Positions 50,701-61,510 of a stretch of 64,000 nucleotides of DNA are shown here, one piece after another. The notes beneath the pieces are model-generated. The model saw only the letters and a list, made by a program, of their open reading frames with translations, searched no databases and had not been told where the DNA came from. How positions within the stretch are numbered: the stretch's first letter is position 1; each line of letters starts with the position of its first letter. Position numbers and translations under genes: made by a program. The stretch comes from Nectonema munidae. Lineage: Eukaryota > Nematomorpha > Nectonematoida > Nectonematidae. The stretch is from the NCBI GenBank assembly GCA_030549495.1, contig JAUIRK010000951.1, forward strand, positions 310,001 to 374,000, read 5' to 3'.

Positions 50701-53700
50701 GCAAATTTTAGGCTTTTTTTCTGATTAGTGAACCACTCTCTACTGTGAACATTTTTCTTGGTCCCAAATATCAAATTTTAATACAAATGACACTCTATTT
50801 AGTGAACATACATTTTGTTCACTCAGCCATATCACTACATACTCAGAGTCATCAGGCAATTGTCCCATTAAAGCCATATCACACAATAAGAAACCACAAT
50901 CCTCTATTTGTAATTTACCAAAAAGATATTTTTTACCTCCAGCATCTGGTCCCCTTCATGCATGGCTGAATCTTTTGTGTCTGTGTGGTTATATCATTAT
51001 AAATTTATTTTAATTATAATGATAATTTGTAAAATTTCCTTCTTTGTGTGTTGCAGAATTATATGAATTAGGAAAATTCTCAAATCGCATAAATATTTTA
51101 CAATGCAAAACAAAAACAAAGCTTTTTCGAATATTGAAAAGGCCATGACGTCCAAGAGAAATTTGTCAATATCTGAAAAATTTGGAATTTTGAAGGCAGC
51201 AGAAAATAACAGACAAAGAAATGTTGCTCAAACTTATGGAATATCTGTCGGTGCAGTCAACAATATTCTAAAACGTAAAAGGAAATTTTAGAGCATGCTG
51301 AAGAAAACTGCAATCCTGAGACAAAAAGATTGCGAATCTGTGAAAATGAAGAACTAAACAGTAAAGTGTGCAGTGGTTTGTCGCAAAAAGATCCAAAGGC
51401 TATCCTATATCTGGTCCATTGGTTCAAGCTCAGGCTCTGAAATTCGCTGACCAACTTGGCAGAACAGAATTCAAAGCATCAAATGGATGGTTGGAGAAGT
51501 TCCGCGTTCGTTATAACATCAGATTTAAAAAGTTGTGTGGGAAAAGTGCTGGTGTTGATGCTGAAACCGTAACAATGTGGAAGCAGCGACTTTCCTCACT
51601 CATTGATAACTATAGTGCTGATGACATCTACAACTGCGGCGAAACAGGACTCTTTTTTAAAGCCATGCCAGACAAGTCCCTCTTAATGTCTCAAGAATTA
51701 GCACATAGCAACAAAGTCCCCAAAGATAGACTCATGCTGCTGCTGGGTGCAAACATGAGTGGCACAAATAAATTGAAACCCCTTGTAATCGGCAAAAGTG
51801 AAAAACCACGTTGTTTCAAGCATAAAGATAAGTCTAAGTTACCTGTGAACTGGAGACAAAGTAAAAAAGGATGGATGAATTCTCTTCTGTTTGAAGATTG
51901 GTTAGACCTCAACAAGTCAATGAAATTCCAAAAGCGAAAGATTATTTTGTTCATCGACAATGCTCCAAGTCATCCTAAAGTAGAACTGTCAAACATAACC
52001 GTTGTCTTCTTTCCAGCAAACTGTACTAGTGAGCTCCAACCAATGGATCAAGGAATTATCAAAGCAGTGAAGTGTGGTTATCGAAAAAGGATGTTACAGA
52101 AAGTTCTCCACAACATGGAATTTCTGCAAATGCAAGTGATTTTGTCAAATACATTACGGTCTTTGATGCTATTTATTGGATCGCTCAAGCCTGGAAAGAT
52201 GTGACACGGAGCTGCACCAGAAGTGTTTTCAGCGTTCAGGTTTCTTTTTTGAAAGATCCTCTACTGATGAGATAGAGGACAGCATTGATGATCTTCAACC
52301 TCTCGTGAAGCTCATTGCCAAGCAAAGTCAAACAGAACCTATCTCTGCTCAGGATTATGCCGATATTGAACATTATGAAATTGTGCATGTTGGTAATTCT
52401 AATGATTGGGAGGAGGAAAGCTTTTCCTCCTCATACTCTGAGCGGGATATTGAGTCAACTGAGAACATTAACAGTGAGATAGTCAGGCCGTCTCAAGCAG
52501 CAATCTTACAAGCTTTGGATACACTTATAGCTGCAGCTTCTGGTGACAGTAAAGTTTTGGACATCATTATGCAAACTCAGTCAGCAGTGCATGATATGCT
52601 ACTCAGAAACAGACTTACGTCATGAAAACAATCTACATTGAAGGACTTTTTCAAGAGTTCCAATTCACAATGCAACAAACAATGAACATTTTTATTTTAC
52701 ACTTTTTCATGTGTATAAAGATTGTGTACATATTTTTTTCTGGTTAAAATTTTATTTCATGTCCTTAATAATAATAAATCTGTGATTAATTTCATACATA
52801 TTTTGATGTTTTATAATCTTTCAACATAATTTCTGATTAGTGAACACCTCCAATTAGTGAACATTTTTGGTCGGTCCCAAAGATGTTCAGTAATGGGAGG
52901 TTTGACTGTACTTTCACTGAAATAAAAATCTATTGATTGAAAAAGTTCAGATTAGCACTTAAAAAATATGAAATAATGTTTCTTCTATATCACACAATTT
53001 TGATTTAGTAAGGGTAATTTATTCTCAATTTAATTAATCGTTAATTTTTTGAGGTGATTCAGTGTATATTTCAGAATAGTGTAACAATAAACAGTCATTT
53101 TTATTCCACGCTTTATACGATGGAGTACTCTCATTAGCATCCTTATGGAATAAACTGATAAAATGTTGAGACTAATTTGTGGGGTTGTTCAAGCTTAGCG
53201 TATTAAAGCCATTTTTTATTCTAGACAAAAATATTTTGTTGCATCAAATGAAATATATTTTTCAAACAATTCAAAATGCTATATGAATAGAAAATTAGAA
53301 GTCGATTGGTTGCATTTAATTTATTTCTGTTATAAAAATATATATTTTGCATATTGGTTAAATGATGATAATTCATTTTTGATATTTAGCACCATGAGTC
53401 GAACAAGTCGATACAAAAATCAAGGTTCTATATTTAAGCATTTAATCGTTGTATCTATTTCACTAGTATTAGCGGTTGCGTTTGGTTTAATAATAGTGTA
53501 GATTCATCATGATCATCATCCACAACATAATCACATTGACGAATATTTCATCATCGTTATTTTCAAATATTGCCAAAGAAATTACATATTAATTTACTTT
53601 AAGGTGCATGGGGTTTTCATGATAGAAAACTGACACTTCGTAGGGCGGTGCATGCAACTTTGATGAACGATTTATCCGGAAATGGATCTATAGCTAGGCG

Positions 53701-56700
53701 CTGGAGATATCAACAGATGTTAGAGAATCAAGAAGTATGTATATCATATATGCCTATTTAATTATGAACAATTTTTGCAAATTATTTATAATTTGAATAT
53801 ATGAAAAGTATTACAGTAAAACCTTGATATTATGGACATCAAAAAATGTCCATATTAGTGAGGTGTCCCTATTAGCGAGATTGCCTAAAAAAATTGATAA
53901 GTTTTAATATTTAAAGGAGATATATAGAGTTTTTTTAAGGTAAGGTCATAATACGGAAGGTTTAAAAAGTAAATATTAGCATTAAAAAGATGAAATAACT
54001 TTATTGACAGACAAATCATTCGCGTCGTTTAAAATACTCCAAAATCTTTGTCTGTTTAAAAATACTTCTATGAGCATGGTCTTCTAAATCTGCTTCAACT
54101 GAAGATAGAGAAGAAAAAATTTCATTCAAACCTTTGCTTAAACAAAAAAACTGTAATTTTTTTGTAATATCGATGGCTTCTGAAAATGTTTTGATTGAAT
54201 TGGATTTTACTTCTTGTTCATCTTCTTCGCTTTCATTTTTATCATCTTTGAATACTTTGATCACTTGAATCGTCACAGGATTGAATTGCACTATCAAATG
54301 TTACATAATCCTGTATCTCCATGACATCTGTAATATCGAATGCTTTAGCAGTGGAGTCAATTAACTCTTCAAAATAGTCATCGGTTTCTTCCTCGTCAAC
54401 TGTTTCTTCTACTATCATAAAACCACTTTTTTAAAACACTTTAAAACTGTTGTACTCTTTATTTCTGCAATAGAAATATCAATCCATTTAATCGCTTGAA
54501 AAGGTGTGACATGCTTGTTTATCGAAAACTCTCTCAATTGAACACAAAATGGATCTTAAAAGACGTTTCCTGTAATTTTGTTTGAAATTGTAAATGATAC
54601 CCTGATCTAAAGGTTGGATCATTGATGTCATATTTGGCGGAAAAAAAACAACTTTGATGTTTGAGAGTTTCAAGTTTTTTGAGTGACTTGTACAATTGTC
54701 AACAAAAACAAGTGAATGTTTTTTTTGAAGATAAAACTTTCGATTCAGTTTTTCTAAGACTTCAACAAAAATTTTGCAAGTCATCCATGCCTTTTAATTG
54801 TGATAATAGTGGACAGGAAGAAAGTCAATTTGAATACACTTGAAAGAACTTGGTCGAGCAGCTGACCCAATTACGATAGGTTTTTCCATCTCTCCAGCCA
54901 TATTAGTTATCATGACAACCGTAAGACGATCTTTACTTTTTTTCCCACCGCAGGTATCTTTTCCTCGAACATTTAATGTACGAGAAGGCAAAGCTCGGTA
55001 AAATAATCCTGTTTCGTCTAAATTGTAAATGCTTTCAGGCGAATATCCATCAATGATAAACGGAAGACGACTTTTCCACTGACTTTTCTTCTTAAAAAAC
55101 GTACCTAGATTCACGCTTCCACTTTCCCCATTTATAACTTTCGAATGTAGTCCATAAAAACGTTTAAAGTTACTCAACCATCCATTTGAAGCTTTGAAAT
55201 TCGGTAATTTCAAACCATTGGCAATTGATATAGCTTTTTCTTGTAACAATGGACCACTAACAGGAATATTACGTGACCTTACTGAAGTGTACCATTCCCA
55301 AAGTTGTTCCTCCAGTTCATAGTATGGTCGAGAAAAAAAGCGTTTACGATTTATGTCCACGTTACCTTGAAATTTTTTTTCTAAAGACGTTTTGGCTTTC
55401 AATATTTTTGCAACTTGTGATTTGCTGCAATTAAACTGGACAGCTAATTTTCTAACGCTGGATTTAGAATTTTGAGATGCTTTTATAATCTCAATTTTTC
55501 TATCAAGAGTGAACTCTTTTCTCTGAGGCGTGCAAGGTTTTGCTTTGCTAGACATTTTATGAAAGACTAAATTATAGAAAGTGTCGTTCTATTTTAAAAC
55601 AAGCAAATGACTGATGAGATATAAAATGTGCTTTTATTAGAAACAGGATAGTTAAACAAAGAAAAGAGGAAGCATGTAAATGTATGATACACACTGTAAG
55701 TACCATGTGCTAACAGGGTTCAAGCTTTTATCCTAGCATTAGCTTACCATTTTTAAAGCACAACTCATATAAGTAGATAAAGCTGGATGTCTCTCCACAT
55801 TATTTTGATGACTCACTATAGTACAAAGGCCTTAACAGTATTTAGAACTATATTGCTAAGAATATGCATCAAAAGCGTCTTGCAGTTGCACTGAGTTTCA
55901 TAGAAAGAGAAGCAGATGCGTGTAATTTTGTTTTTATCAAAATGTAGTGTCCTCATTATCGAGGTTTTATTTAAAAGTCATCGATACTAGTGTCCATTGT
56001 CCGGAGTAGTGAGTTGTCCTCATTATCGAGTTACATTTCCTATGTTTTTAATGTAAAATCAAACCGTCATTTCAAAAATGTCCACTGTATTGATGTGTCC
56101 ACAAACCGAGGTTTCACTGTATATATTTATATTTTAAATTTTTTTAACGATTTTCTACTTAACTTTCATTCTTAAAATTATTAAGAAGATGACATTGTAC
56201 TTCCTCTCTAATTTCTATACAAGAATTTATTTTTCAAATATATGAATATAATTGGCTAATCGATATAAACCTAACACGAACGCTCCCAATTAGACAAACA
56301 ATCTCAATATCTGGTGTTAACATGATTTGTTTTTAACAAAGTCAGAATCCGGTAGCAAGAGCTCTACCTAACCCTAAAGATCTTTGAATTCTTTAGAGAA
56401 AGAAAAACAGTATAAAAACAGCTTCAATGTGCAATGTTCTGATTTACAACAAAAAAAAGATATTTTTTATATAATTCCGCATGCTCATAATATATATATG
56501 AATTTTTACTCCTTGCTGTTTTTCAATGACAAAAATCATCAAAAATATATGTGACACCGAAAAAAATAAACGTAATTTTGTATGAAAATTATTTATCGGA
56601 AATTATAATATCTATATTATAATAAGCTAGCGTCTGTGTGTGTGTGTGTGTGTCTGTCGCTGGAAGCATTTTGATTGGTTGAAATTATTTATATATGTTT

Positions 56701-59700
56701 TGTGTGTATTTTTATATGGTGTGATGAGTTTATATGTGTGTATGTGTTTGAAGCATTCTGATTGGTTGAAATTATTTATATATGTTTTGTGTTTGTGTTT
56801 TTATATGTGTGATGAGTTCATATATCTGTAGTGTGAGTATCGCTTGAAGCATTCTGATTGGTTGAAATACCTTTTGTATGTATTTTATATGGTGTAATAG
56901 AAAAATACACAGAAAAGGTACAAATATTCTAAAAACTGATCACCATACCATATAACACTATTAGCAACTCAAAATACACATTACCCAGAATTCTATCTTT
57001 CGAGCGTAGCCTAAACAATAAAAAACTAGCCGGTCTCGTGGTCGTTTCGAGCGAAGCGAATTTGAATTAGCAACTCAATATACACACTACCCAGAATCCT
57101 ATGTTTCGAGCGCAGCGAGAAACACTGTTTCGAGCGAAGCGAGAAACGACCACGGGACCGGCTAGTTTTAATATATTCAAGGTTTTTATTATTTGCCCTA
57201 AAATTTTTTAATTAAATAAATATTGAATGTATAAAAGAAAAATTGGAGTTTACGAATAGTAATTTTCAAAATCTCTAATTAAACAAATATATGTGAATTT
57301 GTAAAAACTTATTATATTTATTACTATTTATCTTTTTATTCTATAAAAATTCCAAAATGGTGATCTCCCATAAACTTAAAATATATGCTTTTAATAATTT
57401 TTGTTAATTTTATCATTTTGAATTTTTCTTTTCTATTAATTTTAATATATTTTTAGTTATCATTTTTACTTCGAATACGTTAAAATTATTTGTTTTTTTG
57501 TGTTGCGATGTAACTTTGAATGTTTACTTTTTGCGGCTTCACATATGTTTCCTTGTACGATTTTTATAATCGAAAAACAGTAAAAAGCAACCTCTGGTCT
57601 CCTAATGTTGGATTGTTTGTCCATGATTATGAAGTCTTTTTTTCTTCTCCATACTTTTGTAAGATGCATCACTATTTGATATAAAAGTATATATACTTAT
57701 AATTTTATGACCGTAATATTTAAAAAAGTATGCTTTAATTTTTCTTCTTTTTCAAAGCTTTCTCTGATACTCTCTGAAGATGAATGGAGAAGTGAGTGGC
57801 AGACTCTTGTTAAGGAATCCTCTTTCGAACCCAAAGATTCGCACATAGTGAGTGCTCCCACTGAACAACGAAAGAAGTAAGAACTTTTTTCATTTAGTGA
57901 ATTTGTATGTAGATTTGTTCACATGGTCTGATCCATTCCAGTCCTCATAATAACTTGACCAGGACTGAACGAGACCGTCTATAGTTTGAACCGAACCGAA
58001 CTATAATATATACGGATCAGAAGAAACCAGACTACAAAAATTAACGACTTAACGGTACCGAACACAACCTATTTTAGCCGGTTCTTAAAAGATTGAATAA
58101 AAAGAAAATTTATATTTATAATTAGTAATCTGTTGTACCTACTTTCTTAAAAATATAATAACGAATAATGTTTTTCAGATTTTCTGAGTTTGCACAATTG
58201 CCCAGTAGAGAATGTATTTCAAGATCAAAGAAGGATTATGATACTCTCAGTTTTCGCTGCTCGCTCGCTAGCACATGTGACTCTACTCTCAACATCAGTC
58301 ACACGTATGAGAGTTTGGAGCAACTGCACGTGTACACCCTTGCAAATGTGCTTAAGCGTCCAATCATAGTTGTGGCGGATTCTGTGCTAAGAGGGATTAA
58401 CGGCGAGTCGATTGCTCCCATCAATTTTGGGGGAGTGTACTTGCCTTTAGAATGGTTTCCTGAAGAATGCCACAAGTAATTATTTTTTGAAAATTCTTCT
58501 TATTACAACATACTCTAAAATACTAAATATTTTTTTTCTTTGTATTTCTATTTATTTTTAATGCAATATTTTTATTATATTTCGATGACAGTACGTTTCA
58601 ACCAAGGACTTTTCAGCCAATAGACGTTAATTGTTAGTTAGACCTGAGTTTCCCAGCCTATATTATTTCTTGGCACACATTTACCAAAGTTTTTTTTAAT
58701 TAATTGTAATACAATTAGTGTTATGATATCATAGTAGTGGAACAATATAATAATAATGAGTATATCTCATGTTTAATTTGAGGCGAATTACTTTTTAAAG
58801 GGGAATACGTTTGTAAATACTTGCTTAATGTTTCAATTTTTCTCTGTGCCACATATAGTTAAAATTATTCTATGGCCAACCTTAAATTTTTTTGGCCGAT
58901 TTTATTCATGTGGTCAGACAATTAATTTAGAGGCTAATCAACAAGAGGCAATTAATTGCTTATGACTGTTAACTAGTTAAAAACAGAAATTTTTCTAAAA
59001 AAAATTATTAGAGACAAAGATAAAATACTTTTTGACTTGGAAACCACGTTCACATTCTCTAACCATGTTAAAACATCACCGCATGCTCAAAATATCCGTT
59101 GGTTGAAACGTTCTTTAGAAGGCATTTTTCTCCTCTCAGGAACATTGTAGCATATTATATAAATTTCCAAAATTTACAATTCATCATTTCCTCTAAGACA
59201 TTCATGGCGAAACTTTTAAAGACTGCATGCCTCAAATGCATACCAAAATGACATTATTTATCCCAACGTGTCAGCTAAAAATGTATGATTCAGAACAATG
59301 AATATATTTTAAAACAAACCTTTCATAACGACGTTGAGCGATATAACCTGAGATAATTCTGAAGTAAGTCAACAGTAGAATGATTTTCAACTCTCTGCTG
59401 TCATCTCTACTCTTTTTTTATTTTGTGATTGGTGCAGCATTTTGTGGTTAATTTTTTTTTACCATGTTTAAGAACTTCTTTTTTGATCCCATTTGATTTT
59501 ATAAATTAAAACAACTTTATCACCTATGTATTATGAAAATAACATACCGAAACTTTTATACTAAACTTGTAGAAGAGATAGAGTTTTTCAAATGATCACG
59601 AACTATGTATTAGAAGTCAGATATGAACTACTAAATTGAGGCTTTACAGCCAATAGACATGTTATTTGTAAGTTAGACCTGAGTTTCCCAGCCTATGAGA

Positions 59701-61095
59701 TTATTTGTGTTTTAAAAAAATAATTTTTAACTTATTTATTTTAGAAATCCCTTAATCTTAGCATACGATTCCTCACATTTTTCACCATTATTGCCAATGG
59801 AGGTCATAAATAAACGCTTCAAGTGGAATAACAAACGTATTAATCTCTATATACTAAATACTATTTCGAATGCAGCTATTAGCCTTTTTTAATGTATTTT
59901 TCGCGTTTTAGTTGCTATTCCTTTGGTGAACATTTCGGGTCATGTATTACCAGTGCATTTTTCTCATGATCCAGGTTCTGATGTTGATTGGAATCTTGTT
60001 CAGCAATTAATAAATTTGGAAACTTGTCATGAACGTAACCAAGATAACTTAAAATTACTCAATGCATACCTCTTCTTGATTAATTTGAAGCAGAAGCCAG
60101 ATATCGACTTTACATTCCCTTTTACTCAAGCTAAGCATTTTAAAATCAACAAATTTTGCAAAATTGGTAAAAACTTTTCACAAGGCTTGATTAATCATAT
60201 GAAAACTAATCAAGGAAATACCCAATACAACACAAAAAGTAATGCCTTTAATAACATCAAGTCTATTATAAATTCTTCTCCTTGCAATTTTCTTCCTGGG
60301 GGAAATGGGTCACATGTTTTAGCTGGAGAAATTAGAATCCAGTCAAGACTAAAATTTCAAGAAGACATGATAAAGAATTACCTAGAAAGAGTGATGCTTG
60401 ATTGTGACAAAAGCGTTAGTCCTCTTCCCAAAAATAATACTACCAATTCCCTGAAAAAAACGTTGTTTATGTCTGAGTATAGGAAGAAGTCAAAGTCAAC
60501 TGGAAGTTTAGTGGCGCTTGATAACAACAAGGAATCCTTTGAGAAGCCTTTATTCTTTAATCGCCACCCTTTCGAAAAGTCTCCTAGCACGAGAAGAAGA
60601 GGGGATGATAAGCCCTCATTCCAAACAAAATATAATTCATATATTTATTCCAATACTAACTCTCTTACCAAAGACAAGGGTTGTCAATACTGCTCCCACG
60701 ATTCCTTGGTATCAAGCTTAGAATATGAAGACACCGCTATAAAGCCAATTGGAATTGAAGAAAAGCATTCCAGTTTTTCTTCCCTCTATCCTTTAATCAC
60801 TTCCCACAATAACACCGCTGTGAGAACATCTCATGCAAATAATGAATTCACGCCAAACTGTGTTAAATACCTCTCCAACAATAGTTACAATGGTGATAAC
60901 ATTCATAATTCCTATAATAAGTCAACTTTTTCGAACAAAGTGAAACGAGTTCTGGATATAAAGCCGGAAAGTAAAAGTGAAGTTGATTGGAGTAACTCAT
61001 TCTCTTATGTGCAACATTTTAATGACTACACAGAACAACATAAAAACTTTATTACAAATACAAAAAAGTCCTCTGCAGTTTTTTACGATGCTTAA
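41574..61095 (+). CDS. OTUD7: OTUD7/Cezanne-type deubiquitinase gene (9 coding exons, 836 aa predicted)
   Basis: Coding exons: 41574-41736, 45378-45548, 45610-45864, 50239-50337, 53604-53734, 57758-57876, 58179-58475, 59745-59836, 59912-61095. All junctions are GT-AG and phases match throughout (2511 nt with stop). OTU enzymes cleave ubiquitin chains; vertebrate Cezanne prefers Lys11 linkages and restrains NF-kB signalling. Residues about 34-67 form the UBA-like segment ([10 protein letters not shown] then [12 protein letters not shown]). The OTU core runs about 185-460: [15 protein letters not shown] holds Asp219 and Cys222, [15 protein letters not shown] follows, and [11 protein letters not shown] holds His423. 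The 390-residue tail is Asn/Ser-rich, and I see no A20 zinc finger such as vertebrate OTUD7A/B carry at the C-terminus. The start codon is chosen because the UBA-like segment begins soon after it; a 5' non-coding exon is possible. I can not tell OTUD7A from OTUD7B. Confidence 0.93.
41927..41945. repeat. ATT microsatellite in OTUD7 intron 1
   Basis: Six ATT units at the end of a short sequence (41850-41926) that resembles a SINE tail region. Confidence 0.8.
42739..42867. mobile_element. TTAA MITE (piggyBac-type), 129 bp, copy 1
   Basis: It starts CCCATTTACGACCAATGTTC and ends CTTGGTCTTAAATGGG, followed by TTAA (42868-42871); the left target is decayed to ATAA. The reverse complement occurs at 62384-62513 with few differences. 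No coding capacity. It lies in OTUD7 intron 1. Confidence 0.88.
44426..44782. mobile_element. Tigger-type MITE, 357 bp
   Basis: It starts CAGTGAAACCTCAGTTTAC and ends GGAGGTTGCACTG, with TA on each side, the pattern of pogo/Tigger elements. The interior has no transposase. It lies in OTUD7 intron 1. Confidence 0.75.
45378..45548 (+). CDS. OTUD7: OTUD7 exon 2: rest of UBA-like segment and linker
   Basis: After the acceptor TTAG it reads (S)[20 protein letters not shown], completing the UBA-like fold, then an acidic and Asn/Pro-rich linker. The donor GATA/GTAAAT is phase 1 and opens a 61-nt intron. Confidence 0.85.
45610..45864 (+). CDS. OTUD7: OTUD7 exon 3: entry to OTU domain
   Basis: It reads [11 protein letters not shown] (vertebrate LPHVFNEGRGP) and ends [20 protein letters not shown] then [17 protein letters not shown], matching the helix before the catalytic centre. 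The donor TATG/GTATGT is phase 1. Confidence 0.88.
47464..47526 (+). repeat. 21-bp tandem repeat, three units
   Basis: The unit CTTAGTGCCAATTTTAATTTG is repeated three times with small changes; it yields the repeated peptide LSANFNL in a chance frame inside OTUD7 intron 3. Confidence 0.85.
47690..49080 (-). pseudogene. Decayed hAT-like (DUF4371/ZMYM-type) transposase relic
   Basis: On the minus strand near 48060-47960, [20 protein letters not shown] and [10 protein letters not shown] resemble the block FxxxxDSTxDISxxEQxxxxxRYV of DUF4371-bearing hAT-type transposases. The frame at 48348-48545 ([20 protein letters not shown]) and lysine/glutamate-rich scraps up to 49080 may be its N-terminal part. 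Stops and frame changes are many, and no ends were found. It lies antisense in OTUD7 intron 3. Confidence 0.5.
50239..50337 (+). CDS. OTUD7: OTUD7 exon 4: catalytic cysteine
   Basis: It encodes [20 protein letters not shown] then [13 protein letters not shown]. The GDGNC box with the nucleophile Cys222 is the defining OTU motif. The exon is 99 nt, phase 1 on both sides; the donor is CTAG/GTAGGC. Confidence 0.93.
50376..50487. repeat. Perfect double hairpin (two ~50-bp arms), possible tiny MITE pair
   Basis: The arms 50376-50425 and 50437-50487 are reverse complements apart from one or two positions. Each arm is itself bounded by GTGCATCGATAAA and TTTATCGATGCAC, so the structure is two 49-bp inverted-repeat units head to head. 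It starts 39 bp after the donor of OTUD7 exon 4. Confidence 0.9.
50605..52908 (+). mobile_element. pogo/Tigger element 1 in OTUD7 intron 4
   Basis: The right end is GGGAGGTTTGACTG followed by TA (52909-52910), the reverse of the Tigger TIR CAGTCAAACCTCCC. The left end is decayed near 50605. Subterminal AGTGAACACCTCC motifs recur at both ends (50624, 52838). It encodes a Tigger transposase in three frames. Confidence 0.8.
51103..52625 (+). pseudogene. Tigger (CENP-B-like) transposase, inactive
   Basis: The N-terminal frame (51103-51291) is a CENP-B-type helix-turn-helix ([20 protein letters not shown], then [19 protein letters not shown]). The main frame (51368-52204) has the CENP-B second DNA-binding half ([26 protein letters not shown]) and a DDE core. 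[10 protein letters not shown] and [11 protein letters not shown] keep the second and third acidic residues, but the first, normally YNxDETGL, reads [10 protein letters not shown], so the catalytic Asp is replaced by Gly. The acidic C-terminal part is at 52176-52625. At least two frame changes split it; it is not active. Confidence 0.9.
53604..53734 (+). CDS. OTUD7: OTUD7 exon 5: OTU core after the catalytic helix
   Basis: It encodes [20 protein letters not shown] and [16 protein letters not shown]; vertebrate Cezanne has MWGFHDRDLxLRKAL and RRWRWQQTQQNKE. The donor GAA/GTATGT is phase 0. A Tigger element begins 79 bp after the donor. Confidence 0.92.
53814..56119 (-). mobile_element. pogo/Tigger element 2 in OTUD7 intron 5
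   Basis: The ends are CAGTAAAACCTTG (left) and CGAGGTTTCACTG (right), each next to TA (53812-53813, 56120-56121). Subterminal GTCC(A/C)TATTA motifs occur at both sides. At 2306 bp it is near full length for Tigger. It lies antisense to OTUD7. Confidence 0.88.
54016..55555 (-). pseudogene. Tigger (CENP-B/jerky-like) transposase, nearly complete but broken
   Basis: The N-terminal frame (54794-55555, 253 aa) has the HTH ([40 protein letters not shown]), the second HTH ([20 protein letters not shown]) and [19 protein letters not shown] with the first catalytic Asp. After one in-frame TAA (about 54794) the same frame resumes ([12 protein letters not shown]) and holds [12 protein letters not shown] and [12 protein letters not shown], the second and third Asp. 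A frame change after about 54510 separates the acidic C-terminal part (54016-54297). All three catalytic acids are present, unlike in element 1. Confidence 0.9.
56611..57165 (+). mobile_element. Helitron-like non-autonomous element
   Basis: It starts TCTATATTATAATAAGCTAG after an A and ends GGGACCGGCTAG before a T, fitting Helitron rules (TC start, CTRR end, insertion between A and T). The 3' region has the hairpin-capable TTTCGAGCGAAGCGAG, and its reverse complement (CTAGCCGGTCTCGTGGTCG) lies 100 bp upstream. Inside are a TG run and three ~85-bp units with TCTGATTGGTTGAAAT. No Rep/helicase frame is present. It could also be another kind of inverted-repeat MITE. Confidence 0.5.
57181..57757. 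other. Rest of OTUD7 intron 5, nothing seen
   Basis: AT-rich intron sequence; the minus-strand frame at 57466-57672 resembles no protein I know. Confidence 0.5.
57758..57876 (+). CDS. OTUD7: OTUD7 exon 6: OTU core
   Basis: It encodes [20 protein letters not shown] then [19 protein letters not shown], matching the family TEEEWxxEWxxLIKLASxEP. The donor AAGAA/GTAAGA is phase 2. Confidence 0.9.
58179..58475 (+). CDS. OTUD7: OTUD7 exon 7: insertion loop and VVAD strand
   Basis: After a Ser/Cys-rich loop it reads [20 protein letters not shown] then [20 protein letters not shown] and [16 protein letters not shown], aligning residue by residue with Cezanne. The exon is 297 nt, phase 2 on both sides. 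Confidence 0.93.
59745..59836 (+). CDS. OTUD7: OTUD7 exon 8: catalytic histidine
   Basis: It encodes [20 protein letters not shown] then [11 protein letters not shown]. His423 aligns with the catalytic His of the family (LAYDQAHFSALV). The donor is AAAC/GTATTA, phase 1; a nearer GT after ATGGAG would break the frame, which decided the boundary. Confidence 0.85.
59912..61095 (+). CDS. OTUD7: OTUD7 exon 9: end of OTU domain and long disordered tail
   Basis: It starts [20 protein letters not shown], which matches the family segment leading to LPLHFAVDPG, and then [11 protein letters not shown], similar to its last helix. From about residue 510 the protein is rich in Asn, Ser, Lys and Tyr and looks disordered. 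One CQYC pair occurs (KGCQYCSHD), too little for an A20 finger. The stop is TAA at 61093-61095. Confidence 0.88.
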
Positions 61096-61246
61096 AAAGC
61101 ACTGCAAGCACCTTGTGTTTCATATTTTCTCTTTTCCAGATTCGTCGTATAATATTTAAAAAGCATACACTTTTTATTTTGTTTTGTTGATGAAGTTTTA
61201 TTCATTTTATTTTTATCATTATTGCTAAACTAAATGTTTATTTTAA

Positions 61247-61252
61247 AATAAA
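61247..61252 (+). terminator. Likely OTUD7 polyadenylation signal
   Basis: AATAAA 152 bp after the stop codon, the first canonical hexamer downstream of it. Confidence 0.5.
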
Positions 61253-61510
61253 ATGCAAATTATTTTTATCAAAATATAGTACTGTATTTTAATTCTTTTT
61301 CGGTCTATATTATGAGGTAATGAATATACTAAATATCGGTTTCAGAGTGTTTAAAATTTCACAGACCCAGAAATGTTCGAAACTTTTTATAGAAACGTCC
61401 TCTTCTCCATCTTTAGGAAAAGAATGGGATGAAACATACAAATTTTAAGAATTCTAAATATATTTGGATGGAAATAGGAACAAAAATCGTAAAAGATAAT
61501 GTGATGTGCA

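Noticed and set aside
59620-59700. Sequence near 58610 repeated at about 59641 (CAGCCAATAGACGTTAATTG / CAGCCAATAGACATG, then AGTTAGACCTGAGTTTCCCA)
   Set aside because: It is a real short direct repeat in OTUD7 intron 7, but with only two copies and no ends I could not classify it as an element.
60378-60590. Minus-strand frame in the last OTUD7 exon
   Set aside because: It is a shadow of the long last-exon frame.
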